From: Oscillospiraceae bacterium
Lineage (GTDB): Bacteria > Bacillota_A > Clostridia > Oscillospirales > Oscillospiraceae
Length of the DNA stretch: 16,618 nucleotides
Assembly (NCBI GenBank): GCA_017627975.1
Contig: JAGAFT010000251.1
Location: 1 to 16,618, forward strand
Reading direction: 5' to 3'
Shown here: piece after piece, positions 1 to 5,540 of the stretch
Layout: each line of letters starts with the position of its first letter
Numbering within the stretch: the stretch's first letter is position 1
The notes under the pieces: model-generated
Told to the model about the DNA's origin: nothing
Seen by the model: the letters and a program-made list of their open reading frames with translations, nothing else
Database searches by the model: none
Program-made: the position numbers and the translations under genes

Positions 1-672
1 AGGAACCAGCAGGGAAGTGACCTTGCCGATGCGCTTGATGCCGCCGAGGGTGACGAGGGCCACGACCACGGCAATCAGGATACCGGAAGCGAGAGGCGGA
101 AGCTTGAACAGGTCGGTGAGCGCACCGGAAATCTCGCTGCTCTGGGCGATGTTGCCGATGCCGAAAGAGGCGAAGCCGCCGAGCAGGCAGAAGATGACGG
201 CGAGCCACTTCCAGCTCTTTCCGATGCCGTTTTCAATATAATACATGGGACCGCCGTGATAGACACCGTTTTCGTCCTTAATGCGGTACTTCATGGCGAG
301 AAGAATCTCGGCATATTTCGTGATCATGCCGAAGAAAGCGGCAACCCACATCCAGAAGACAGCACCCGCGCCGCCGGTAAAGATGGCGCCGGTGACGCCC
401 GCGATGTTTCCGGTGCCGACGGTGCCGGCCAGCGCCGTGGTCACGGCCTGAAAGGGAGAGATGTTGGCGCCGTGATCCTTGGAATCCTGCTTCTTGAACA
501 GCGTGCCGACGGTGTTCTTGAGAATCCGGCCGAAGTGGGTGACCTGCAGCCAATTGACCCTGACCGTAAGGTAGATGCCGGTGCCGACCAGCAGGAGAAG
601 CATCAGGGGACCCCAGGCAAAGCTGTTGAGCGCTCCGTTGACGCTCTCAATGGTGGAGACAAAGTTGCTCAT
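1..672 (-). CDS. AGCS-family alanine/glycine:cation symporter, N-terminal part (runs off the left edge)
   Basis: Integral membrane carrier that imports alanine or glycine together with Na+ (or H+). Only the first 224 residues are inside the window and the frame is open to base 1. The protein starts MSNFVSTIESVNGALNSF, has a first hydrophobic segment at about 20-35, then the family's conserved NISPFQAVTTALAGTVGTGN stretch at about 70-89, a further membrane segment at about 100-118, the GGPMYYIENGIGKSWKW motif at about 140-156 and more hydrophobic segments after that. This order is typical of AGCS (AlsT/DagA/AgcS) carriers of about 450-490 aa. The ATG at 670-672 has a modest Shine-Dalgarno (AGGACGG) about 11 nt upstream. 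It is preceded by a glycine riboswitch and terminator, which favours glycine as a substrate or effector. The substrate itself cannot be read from the sequence. Confidence 0.93.
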   Translation of the reverse strand, partial: MSNFVSTIESVNGALNSFAWGPLMLLLLVGTGIYLTVRVNWLQVTHFGRILKNTVGTLFKKQDSKDHGANISPFQAVTTALAGTVGTGNIAGVTGAIFTGGAGAVFWMWVAAFFGMITKYAEILLAMKYRIKDENGVYHGGPMYYIENGIGKSWKWLAVIFCLLGGFASFGIGNIAQSSEISGALTDLFKLPPLASGILIAVVVALVTLGGIKRIGKVTSLLVP

Positions 673-715
673 CTTGTTCTGTTCCGTCCTTTTCCCAAAA
701 TTCAATTCAAACCGA

Positions 716-746
716 ATAAAAAAAGAGCTGCCCATACGAGCAACTC
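716..746 (-). terminator. Intrinsic terminator in the riboswitch leader (expression platform)
   Basis: On the minus strand a 9-bp stem (GAGTTGCTC / GGGCAGCTC, with two G-U pairs) and a GTAT loop is followed at once by seven U. It lies between the glycine aptamer and the symporter start codon, so it is the likely expression platform. The sequence alone does not say whether glycine promotes or prevents its formation. Confidence 0.85.
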
Positions 747-796
747 CGGAAAAGCATCTCAACAGCAACCTGAAAACGGCTGCATGGCAAGATTTC

Positions 797-873
797 CGCT
801 CTGTCCATTTGCCTGAGAGATTCGGCTTTCGCCTTGCACCTTCGGCTCCCGATTCAACGAGATCTCCAGAGTT
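797..873 (-). promoter_or_regulatory. Glycine riboswitch aptamer (single)
   Basis: Read on the minus strand the segment has the glycine-aptamer signature in order: a P1 5' strand CTCTGGAGATCTCG, GGGAGCCGAAGGTGCAAG (consensus region GGGAGCACCGAAGGGGCAA), a short GGCGAAAGCC hairpin, then TCTCTCAGGCAAATGGACAG. P1 closes by CTCTG (867-871) with CAGAG (799-803). Only one full aptamer is present. The 5' flank (873-898) can form a small TCCT/AGGA-closed hairpin containing CGGAAACCG, as might be expected of a remnant or 'ghost' partner in singlet glycine riboswitches. It lies between the promoter at 934-962 and the terminator at 716-746 ahead of the AGCS symporter. That gene is a known target class for this riboswitch. 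Confidence 0.92.
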
Positions 874-933
874 CCTCCGCTTCCGGTTTCCGACAGGATC
901 CCGAAAGCATCTACGGTATTGAATTGTGAACGT

Positions 934-962
934 ACTATAACACGCGAAAAAGAGAAATGCAA
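934..962 (-). promoter_or_regulatory. Sigma-A type promoter for the riboswitch-symporter transcript
   Basis: On the minus strand a TTGCAT -35 box (957-962) and a TATAGT -10 box (934-939) are separated by exactly 17 bp. Transcription would begin near 927, about 55 nt upstream of the aptamer. Confidence 0.75.
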
Positions 963-1043
963 GAGACAATGGATATTCTGCTGCAATTTTGTATTTTTAC
1001 ACATGCCCGGCGGCATTTCATCGATCAAATTTGTCATTATTTT

Positions 1044-1075
1044 AATGCCGCCACGGAGGATTTGCCCGTGGCGGC
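1044..1075 (-). terminator. Probable terminator after proA
   Basis: A perfect 10-bp GC-rich inverted repeat, GCCGCCACGG / CCGTGGCGGC (1047-1056 and 1066-1075), lies 24 bp after the proA stop codon. The minus-strand tail is ATTAAAATAA and not a clean U run, so this may be a weak terminator or an mRNA 3'-end stabilising stem. Nothing else was recognised between the symporter promoter and proA. Confidence 0.55.
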
Positions 1076-1098
1076 TCAGCATACGGAAAGAGGGGGAC

Positions 1099-2355
1099 TC
1101 AGCGGGTCTGCCCGTTTCCGCGGATGACATATTTATAGGTGTTGAGCTCTTCCAGGCCCATCGGTCCGCGGGCATGGAGCTTCTGGGTGGAGATGCCCAT
1201 TTCGCATCCGAGCCCGAACTCTCCGCCGTCGGTGAAGCGGGTGGAGGCATTCACATACACCGCGGCCGAGTCGACCAGGGCGGTGAACTTTGCGGCGCTT
1301 TCATCATCCTGGGTGAGGATGGCGTCGCTGTGGCCGGTGGAGTGGCGGGCGATGTGCGCGATGGCGTCGTCGGTGCTGTCCACCACGGCGACGGCCAGAA
1401 TATAGTCAAGAAATTCCCGGTCAAAGTCCGTCTCCCCAGCGGGTGTGCCCGGAATCAGGGCCGCGGCCCGCGGATCAAGCCTCAGTTCCACCGGTACCAG
1501 ACCGCGCGCTTCGCGGTCCGTGACCAGGCGCTGCTGAAGCTTCGGAAGAAAGACAGGGGCGATCTCCCGATGAACCAGGAGAACCTCTTCCGCGTTGCAG
1601 ACGGAGGGACGGCTGGTCTTGGCGTTTTCAATGATATCCAGTGCTTTGGCCTGGTCGGCGGAGGCGTCGACAAAGATGTGGCAGATGCCGGTGCCGGTCT
1701 GGATGCAGGGGACCTTGGCCTGCTCGGTACAGCGGCGGATCAGACCGGCTCCGCCGCGGGGGATCAGAAGGTCGATCAGACCGACGGCGGTCATGAGCTC
1801 TTCGGCACTGGCATGGTCGGTGTCCTCCACAAAGCCCACCAGGGCGGCGGGAAGGCCGGCATCCTCCAGGCCGTGATGAATGGCGCGGACAATCGCCGCA
1901 TTGGAGCGGAAGGCTTCACGCCCGCCGCGCAGAATAACGGCGTTGCCGGACTTCAGCGCGAGGACGGCCGCGTCGGAGGTGACGTTCGGCCGACTTTCAT
2001 AGATGATGGCGATGACACCGAGGGGGACGGAGGTCTTCTCGATTACGAGCCCGTTGGGACGCTCCACACGGCGGAGCACCTTGCCCTCCGGATCGGGCAG
2101 CGCGGCGACCTCGCGGACGCCCTGGGCCATGCCGGCGATGCGCTCGGGCGTCAAGGTGAGCCGGTCGAGCATGACCTCGCCGTACTTGTCGCGTGAGGCG
2201 TCAAGGTCTTCACGGTTCGCGGCGAGAATCTCCTCCTGCTCCGAGAGCAACCGTTCGGCGATCGCCAGAAGAGCGGCGTTCTTGCGCTCGCGGGATGCGG
2301 TCAGCGTCGGCAGCGCGGCTCTGGTTTCCAGCAGAATATCATGTGTTTTTCTCAT
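1099..2355 (-). CDS. proA: Glutamate-5-semialdehyde dehydrogenase (gamma-glutamyl phosphate reductase)
   Basis: Second enzyme of proline synthesis: the NADPH-dependent reduction of gamma-glutamyl phosphate to glutamate-5-semialdehyde, in the cytoplasm. The 418-aa length is normal for ProA. Diagnostic stretches are VPLGVIAIIYESRPNVT (about 110-126), SGNAVILRGGREAF (about 136-149), LIPRGGAGLI (about 197-206) and SRPSVCNAEE, where Cys253 is the expected thioester nucleophile, followed by the C-terminal STRFTDGGEFGLGCEMGIST. The ATG at 2353-2355 has GGAGG seven to eight bases upstream and overlaps the proB stop as ATGA, so translation is probably coupled to proB. The usual third enzyme gene, proC, is not in the window. 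Overlapping plus-strand reading frames here are shadows caused by the GC-rich codon pattern. Confidence 0.97.
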   Translation of the reverse strand: MRKTHDILLETRAALPTLTASRERKNAALLAIAERLLSEQEEILAANREDLDASRDKYGEVMLDRLTLTPERIAGMAQGVREVAALPDPEGKVLRRVERPNGLVIEKTSVPLGVIAIIYESRPNVTSDAAVLALKSGNAVILRGGREAFRSNAAIVRAIHHGLEDAGLPAALVGFVEDTDHASAEELMTAVGLIDLLIPRGGAGLIRRCTEQAKVPCIQTGTGICHIFVDASADQAKALDIIENAKTSRPSVCNAEEVLLVHREIAPVFLPKLQQRLVTDREARGLVPVELRLDPRAAALIPGTPAGETDFDREFLDYILAVAVVDSTDDAIAHIARHSTGHSDAILTQDDESAAKFTALVDSAAVYVNASTRFTDGGEFGLGCEMGISTQKLHARGPMGLEELNTYKYVIRGNGQTR

Positions 2356-3125
2356 GTGCGTTTCCTCCCGATAAAACGTGTTCCGATGGCCTGCCCGTCC
2401 AGCACGTCATAGAGAAGGGCGGGTTTCGAGCCGTTGAGAATAATCATGTCCGAGCCGGCATCCATGCAGATGCGGGCGGCGATCAGCTTGGTATGCATCC
2501 CGCCGGTGGAGAGCGCGGTTCCGCCGCCGCCGGCACCGGCGTCCATCTCCGGGGTGATCTCCCGTACTTCCGGGATCAGCCTGGCCGTCGGGTCATGGCG
2601 GGGATCGGCGGTATAGAGCCCGTCGATGTCGGAGAGAACGATCAGAAGGTCCGCCTTCACGCTCACGGCGACCAGGGCACCGAGGGTGTCATTGTCGCCG
2701 ACGGCAATCTCATCCGTGGAGACGGTGTCGTTCTCGTTGATGACCGGCAGAGCGCCCAGCTCCAGGAGCCGCTGCAGGGTGTTGGCAAAATTCCGGTGCC
2801 GCGTGTCGTCCCGAAGGTCCTCGCCGGTCAGAAGAATCTGGGCGACGGTGTGGTTGTACGAGGCGAACAGCTTGTCATAGACATACATGAGCTCACACTG
2901 GCCGACTGCCGCGGCGGCCTGCTTGGTGGGCATATCGGAAGGACGCTGCGTGAGGTTCAGCTTCCCGACGCCCATACCGATGGCGCCGGAAGATACCAGA
3001 ACGATCTCGTGTCCGGCATTCTTTATATCGCTCAGGACCTTGCACAGGGTTTCCACATGGCGGATGTCCATCCGTCCGGTGGCATGGGTGAGGGTAGAGG
3101 TACCGACCTTTACCACAATTCTCAA
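2352..3125 (-). CDS. proB: Glutamate 5-kinase, short form without PUA domain
   Basis: First step of proline synthesis: ATP-dependent phosphorylation of glutamate to gamma-glutamyl phosphate, which is handed to ProA. The product is an amino-acid-kinase fold of 257 aa with RIVVKVGTSTLT at the N-terminus, VLVSSGAIGMG (about 42-52), PVINENDTVS (about 127-136), GDNDTLGALVA (about 143-153), LLIVLSDIDGLYTADP (about 160-175) and the STGGMHTK loop (about 206-213). Many homologues are about 365 aa with a C-terminal PUA domain; here the protein ends after the kinase domain. I chose the TTG at 3123-3125 because it has GGAG nine bases upstream and yields the canonical MRIVVKVG start. The longer in-frame ATG (3134) has GGAG directly abutting it, and the GTG at 3152 has no ribosome binding site. 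Feedback control by proline is expected from the family but not visible here. Confidence 0.94.
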   Translation of the reverse strand: MRIVVKVGTSTLTHATGRMDIRHVETLCKVLSDIKNAGHEIVLVSSGAIGMGVGKLNLTQRPSDMPTKQAAAAVGQCELMYVYDKLFASYNHTVAQILLTGEDLRDDTRHRNFANTLQRLLELGALPVINENDTVSTDEIAVGDNDTLGALVAVSVKADLLIVLSDIDGLYTADPRHDPTARLIPEVREITPEMDAGAGGGGTALSTGGMHTKLIAARICMDAGSDMIILNGSKPALLYDVLDGQAIGTRFIGRKRT

Positions 3126-3169
3126 TGGTATCATCTCCAAACATTCTGTCACAGCAGTGTGCTGAAGAC

Positions 3170-3198
3170 AGTTTACTATAAAAGATCGAATCGGTCAA
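3170..3198 (-). promoter_or_regulatory. Probable promoter of proBA
   Basis: On the minus strand a TTGACC -35 box (3193-3198) and a TAAACT -10 box (3170-3175) are 17 bp apart. An overlapping TATAGT is better as a -10 box but lacks a good -35 box at the right distance. No T-box or other leader structure was recognised before proB. Confidence 0.55.
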
Positions 3199-3313
3199 GA
3201 TTGTGCTCAGAAGAGGCAAAATGAAGGAAAAAAGTTCAAAAAATTCATATAAAACAGCCAAATCTTGGCGAAACGCACAAAATGAAGTTGCGATTTTTGT
3301 ACAGAATGCGATC

Positions 3314-3342
3314 TTGCTTTTCTCGGAATTTTCCTGTATGAT
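3314..3342 (+). promoter_or_regulatory. Sigma-A type promoter of the 3349-3632 RNA
   Basis: TTGCTT (3314-3319) and TATGAT (3337-3342) are separated by 17 bp. The predicted start is near 3349. It diverges from the proBA promoter. The stretch between the two promoters (3199-3313) is AT-rich and I see no gene or repeat in it. Confidence 0.75.
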
Positions 3343-3550
3343 AAAGCCAGAAAATGAAGGAGGAAAAAAACTCCAAGCTCCCCGGAAAGTGGGACCGGGT
3401 GAGTGCCGCTGAGGATCATATCAGGGAACGCTCCGACAAAGAGGATATCTCACCTATGAGATTTGCGTGACGCGCAGTTGAAACGTTAGAGAGAGGATTC
3501 CGTGAATGGCACAGCGGTGCATTTGATCCTGAAGAAAGAGAGGTTAAAAG

Positions 3551-3580
3551 ATGTTAGATATTAAGAATTCAGAGAAGTAG
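3551..3580 (+). CDS. Nine-codon ORF (MLDIKNSEK) at the end of the structured RNA; leader peptide or gene remnant
   Basis: ATG at 3551 with AGAGAGG ending seven bases upstream, encoding MLDIKNSEK and a TAG stop at 3578-3580. The stop directly abuts the first base of the terminator stem at 3581, so a terminating ribosome would cover the stem base. MLDIK is also the common beginning of seryl-tRNA synthetase, so this may be the severed start of a lost or displaced serS. That resemblance is only five residues. There is a single serine codon (TCA) and no codon run that would point to classical attenuation. Whether it is translated is unknown. Confidence 0.35.
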   Translation: MLDIKNSEK

Positions 3581-3632
3581 GCCCTGATTGTGTTGAGCGA
3601 TTGAAGCTGCAGTCAGGGCGTACTTCTTTTTT
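3581..3632 (+). terminator. Intrinsic terminator of the structured RNA
   Basis: A 10-bp stem (GCCCTGATTG, 3581-3590, with CAGTCAGGGC, 3610-3619, one G-U pair) encloses a 19-nt loop and is followed by ACTTCTTTTTT. It begins immediately after the mini-ORF stop codon. Confidence 0.85.
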
Positions 3633-3659
3633 GTGCAGATTTCGATATATGATGGAAGA

Positions 3660-3683
3660 CCGCCGGGAAGGGCGGCTTTTTTT
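3660..3683 (+). terminator. Second intrinsic terminator, upstream of ridA
   Basis: A compact stem CCGCC (3660-3664) / GGCGG (3671-3675) with loop GGGAAG and a seven-T tract after C3676. It would stop any read-through of the first terminator before ridA, which has its own promoter just downstream. Confidence 0.8.
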
Positions 3684-3717
3684 ATGCCCGTAAATGCCGG
3701 TAATGACAAGTTTTCAG

Positions 3718-3746
3718 TTTACAGATCCGGTGTTTCATGTTAGAGT
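3718..3746 (+). promoter_or_regulatory. Promoter of ridA
   Basis: TTTACA (3718-3723) and TAGAGT (3741-3746) with a 17-bp spacer. The leader to the ridA start codon is about 35 nt. Confidence 0.65.
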
Positions 3747-3789
3747 AAGGACACAATACCAAAACAAGAAAGGAAGCGTACTCAGAATT

Positions 3790-4164
3790 ATGAAGATTAT
3801 TTCCACAGACAAAGCACCCGCCGCCATCGGACCCTATTCCCAGGCCTACAGCGTGAACGGACTTCTCTTCACCTCCGGCCAGATCGCTCTGAACCCCGCC
3901 ACCGGCGAGATCGTCGGCACCGACATCGAGGCCCAGGCCGAGCAGTGCTGCAAGAACGTCGGCGCGATCCTGGAAGCGGCCGGGACCGACTTCTCCAAGG
4001 TTGTAAAGACGACCTGCTTCCTCGCGGATATGAAGGACTTTGCCGCATTCAACGCCGTTTATGCGAAATACTTTGTCAGCAAGCCGGCCCGCTCCTGTGT
4101 CGCGGCGAAGGAGCTGCCCAAGCAGGTTCTCTGCGAGATCGAGACGGTCACCTTGGCAGACTGA
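3790..4164 (+). CDS. ridA: RidA-family 2-iminobutanoate/2-iminopropanoate deaminase
   Basis: Soluble trimeric enzyme that hydrolyses reactive enamine/imine intermediates released by PLP-dependent dehydratases, protecting other PLP enzymes. The 124-aa length is typical (E. coli RidA is about 128 aa). Family features seen are KAPAAIGPYSQA with the conserved Tyr16, FTSGQIALNP (about 27-36), the KPARSCVA segment with Arg101 corresponding to the carboxylate-binding Arg105 of E. coli, and CEIE with Glu116 corresponding to Glu120. I use the ATG at 3790 and not the upstream frame extension, since the predicted promoter ends at 3746 and the family begins at MKII. The nearest Shine-Dalgarno (AGGAAG, 3771-3776) is rather far, 13 nt. 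It is a single-gene unit closed by the bidirectional terminator at 4240-4283. Confidence 0.95.
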   Translation: MKIISTDKAPAAIGPYSQAYSVNGLLFTSGQIALNPATGEIVGTDIEAQAEQCCKNVGAILEAAGTDFSKVVKTTCFLADMKDFAAFNAVYAKYFVSKPARSCVAAKELPKQVLCEIETVTLAD

Positions 4165-4239
4165 TTCCGGACGAAGGCCCGGCTCCGCCGCGGCGGAATA
4201 CGGCCGAAATCCGCATCAGGGAAAACACATCAAAACAGC

Positions 4240-4283
4240 AAAAGGCACAGAAGAGAACGCATCGTTCCCTTTCTGTGCCTTTT
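4240..4283. terminator. Bidirectional terminator between convergent ridA and the kinase-like gene
   Basis: A perfect 13-bp inverted repeat (AAAAGGCACAGAA, 4240-4252, with TTCTGTGCCTTTT, 4271-4283) has an inner GAACG CAT CGTTC helix. A-rich and T-rich ends allow function on both strands, as expected between convergent genes. Confidence 0.9.
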
Positions 4284-4319
4284 CGGCTGACAGGAAAAGA
4301 AAGCTCTGTGCAGGAAGCC

Positions 4320-4916
4320 TTATGCAAAGGCGTCCGCCTTGCGCGCAGCCTCGCAGATCAGCCGGACGCAGGTGTCATATCCCAGGAAACCCGTATCCAG
4401 AGAGAGCGTATAATTCCGGCTGTCGCCCCAATGCTTTCCGGTGAACTGCTCGTAATAGCTGCGGCGGGCGGCATCGGTCTTCTGCATCTTCTTCTGGATT
4501 TCCGTGGGATTCGTGCTGCCGATCAGTTTGCCGATCCGCGCGGCGCGGTGAATATCGCTGGCGTAGAGAAATACATCCAGGCTGGGGATGTTGGCCTTGG
4601 CCATGATTTCGTCCGCACAGCGGCCGAGAATCACGCAGGGGCCCTTCATGGCGAGCTCTACGATCACATGCTGCTCGATGGTGCGGACAGTGTCCTGCTG
4701 GTCCACGTAGGCGGCGGGAGCGATCATGCGCAGAAGAATCCCGGTACGGGTGATTTCTTCTTCCACACGCTCGACTTCCGGCATTTCCAGTCCGCTTTCC
4801 GCGACGGTGGCCTTGATGATATCGCGATCATAGAATTCAATGCCGAGCTCTTCGGCAACGCTTTTGCCGATGGAATGCCCGCCGGCGCCGTATTCTCTGC
4901 TGATGGTAATAATCAT
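4320..4916 (-). CDS. Cytidylate-kinase-like family protein (P-loop nucleotide kinase fold)
   Basis: A 198-aa soluble protein of the cytidylate-kinase-like family (Cytidylate_kin2 type) common in Clostridia; its substrate is generally unproven. It begins MIITISREYGAGGHSIGK, a P-loop variant in which SREYGAGG...GKS binds ATP phosphate, followed by FYDRDII (about 28-34), GPCVILGRCADEIM (about 92-105) and the family-typical RRSYYEQFTGKHWGDSRNY (about 151-169) plus LDTGFLGYD. The ATG at 4914-4916 has AGGAGG eight bases upstream. An in-frame extension to 5000 is rejected because the promoter lies at 4972-5000. It diverges from the Rrf2 regulator, 201 bp apart, and is convergent with ridA. It should not be called cmk without a test, as true CMP kinases have a different CMP-binding region. 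Confidence 0.88.
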   Translation of the reverse strand: MIITISREYGAGGHSIGKSVAEELGIEFYDRDIIKATVAESGLEMPEVERVEEEITRTGILLRMIAPAAYVDQQDTVRTIEQHVIVELAMKGPCVILGRCADEIMAKANIPSLDVFLYASDIHRAARIGKLIGSTNPTEIQKKMQKTDAARRSYYEQFTGKHWGDSRNYTLSLDTGFLGYDTCVRLICEAARKADAFA

Positions 4917-4971
4917 AGCCGCTTCCTCCTGTTGTGAATGCGAGGTATCATGCATCATCATACTGATGTGT

Positions 4972-5000
4972 ATTGTAACACGATTTTTTGCGTTCTTCAA
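4972..5000 (-). promoter_or_regulatory. Promoter of the cytidylate-kinase-like gene
   Basis: On the minus strand TTGAAG (4995-5000) and TACAAT (4972-4977) are separated by exactly 17 bp. The predicted start near 4965 leaves a leader of about 50 nt and fixes the start codon at 4916. Confidence 0.8.
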
Positions 5001-5043
5001 TGGGGAATAAAAGGGATGCCGGACAGGAGGGAAAAATCAAAAT

Positions 5044-5065
5044 TTCCTTGAAAATTCCTTGAAAA
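5044..5065 (+). repeat. Tandem direct repeat 2 x TTCCTTGAAAA overlapping the Rrf2-gene -35 box
   Basis: Two identical 11-bp units (5044-5054, 5055-5065) stand end to end, one helical turn apart. The second contains the -35 hexamer TTGAAA (5059-5064). It is a candidate operator, most simply for autoregulation by the adjacent Rrf2 regulator. No protein-binding evidence is available from sequence. Confidence 0.7.
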
Positions 5066-5087
5066 CCTACCAAACTCACGGTATAAT
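5059..5087 (+). promoter_or_regulatory. Promoter of the Rrf2-family regulator gene
   Basis: TTGAAA (5059-5064) and a perfect TATAAT (5082-5087) with a 17-bp spacer. The leader is only about 25 nt. Confidence 0.85.
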
Positions 5088-5117
5088 AGGAAAAAAGAAA
5101 AACGGAGGAACTCTCTC

Positions 5118-5540
5118 ATGATGATTTCCACCAAGGGCAGATACGCGCTGAGGATTCTTGTCGACATCGCGGAGCATCAGGGTGACGGCTATGTCCCGCT
5201 GAAGGAGAGCGCGGACCGACAGGAGATCTCCGAGAAGTATCTGGAGAGCATTGTCAGCACACTGGTGAAATACGACTTTATCGAGGGCCTGCGCGGCAAG
5301 GGGGGCGGCTACAAGCTTGGCCGGCCGGCCGAGCAGATTGTTATTTATGATGTTCTGGACGCCATGGAAGGGACGCTGGTCCCGGTGGCCTGCCTGGAGA
5401 AGCGGGCAAAGCCCTGCGCACGGACAACGGTCTGCCAGACGCTCCCGCTGTGGAACGGCCTGAACGAGGTTGTGAAGGACTATCTGAGCCGCTATACGGT
5501 GAAGGACCTGATGAACCAGGAAAAGGATTACATGGAATAA
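5118..5540 (+). CDS. Rrf2-family transcriptional regulator with three cysteines (IscR-like cluster site)
   Basis: A DNA-binding regulator of 140 aa. The N-terminal winged helix-turn-helix is typical of Rrf2 proteins: MMISTKGRYALRILVDIA, then VPLKESADRQEISEKYLESI (recognition helix region, about 26-45) and the wing GLRGKGGGYKLGRP (about 57-70). Three cysteines, Cys92, Cys100 and Cys106, occupy the region where IscR holds its Fe-S cluster (Cys92, Cys98, Cys104). The spacing is C-x7-C-x5-C, so an iron-sulfur or redox sensor is plausible but not proven. No isc/suf/cys gene is adjacent to name the target. The ATG at 5118 has GGAGG nine bases upstream; a second ATG follows at 5121. Its last 13 bp overlap the end of the convergent VWA gene and there is no terminator between them. 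Confidence 0.93.
   Translation: MMISTKGRYALRILVDIAEHQGDGYVPLKESADRQEISEKYLESIVSTLVKYDFIEGLRGKGGGYKLGRPAEQIVIYDVLDAMEGTLVPVACLEKRAKPCARTTVCQTLPLWNGLNEVVKDYLSRYTVKDLMNQEKDYME

Larger units (their letters stand above)
3349..3632 (+). ncRNA. Candidate structured non-coding RNA or orphan leader, about 284 nt
   Basis: A transcript is bounded by a good promoter (3314-3342) and an intrinsic terminator (3581-3632), and contains no long reading frame compatible with that start. Short perfect helices follow one another: GGAG/CTCC (3359-3362, 3371-3374), CCCGG/CCGGG (3381-3385, 3395-3399), ATCTCA/TGAGAT (3447-3452, 3457-3462), TGCG/CGCA (3464-3467, 3473-3476), and an AGGAT/ATCCT helix (3494-3498, 3526-3530) enclosing an AATG(G)CAC / GTGCATT hairpin. 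They are linked by purine-rich single strands such as GACAAAGAGG and TTAGAGAGAGG, a pattern usual for structured regulatory RNAs. I compared it from memory with the T-box, SAM, FMN, TPP, lysine, ZTP, c-di-AMP, guanidine, tmRNA, RNase P and SRP signatures and none fits. Its last part encodes a nine-codon ORF. The identity is unknown. Confidence 0.6.

Noticed and set aside
919..2196. 425-codon plus-strand frame opposite proA
   Set aside because: It is antisense to a well-conserved proA and shows no family motif. It also begins inside the symporter promoter region.
2193..3224. 343-codon plus-strand frame opposite proB
   Set aside because: Antisense shadow of proB; the encoded text has no recognisable domain and no ribosome binding site.
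3203..3412. 69-codon plus-strand ORF upstream of the structured RNA
   Set aside because: It starts upstream of the predicted transcription start at 3349, has no good ribosome binding site and runs through the promoter and the first RNA helices.
3349..3632. T-box riboswitch for a serine gene
   Set aside because: The MLDIK start suggested serS, but the near-invariant T-box antiterminator sequence (GGTGGTACCGCG type) and a stem I specifier arrangement are not visible, and no synthetase gene follows.
4320..4916. True cytidylate kinase (cmk)
   Set aside because: The P-loop region is similar, but the later motifs (RRSYYEQFTGKHWG) belong to the cytidylate-kinase-like family of unproven substrate, so no gene symbol is given.
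3945..4937. 330-codon plus-strand frame across ridA and the kinase-like gene
   Set aside because: It begins out of frame inside ridA, runs through a strong bidirectional terminator and then antisense to the kinase-like gene.
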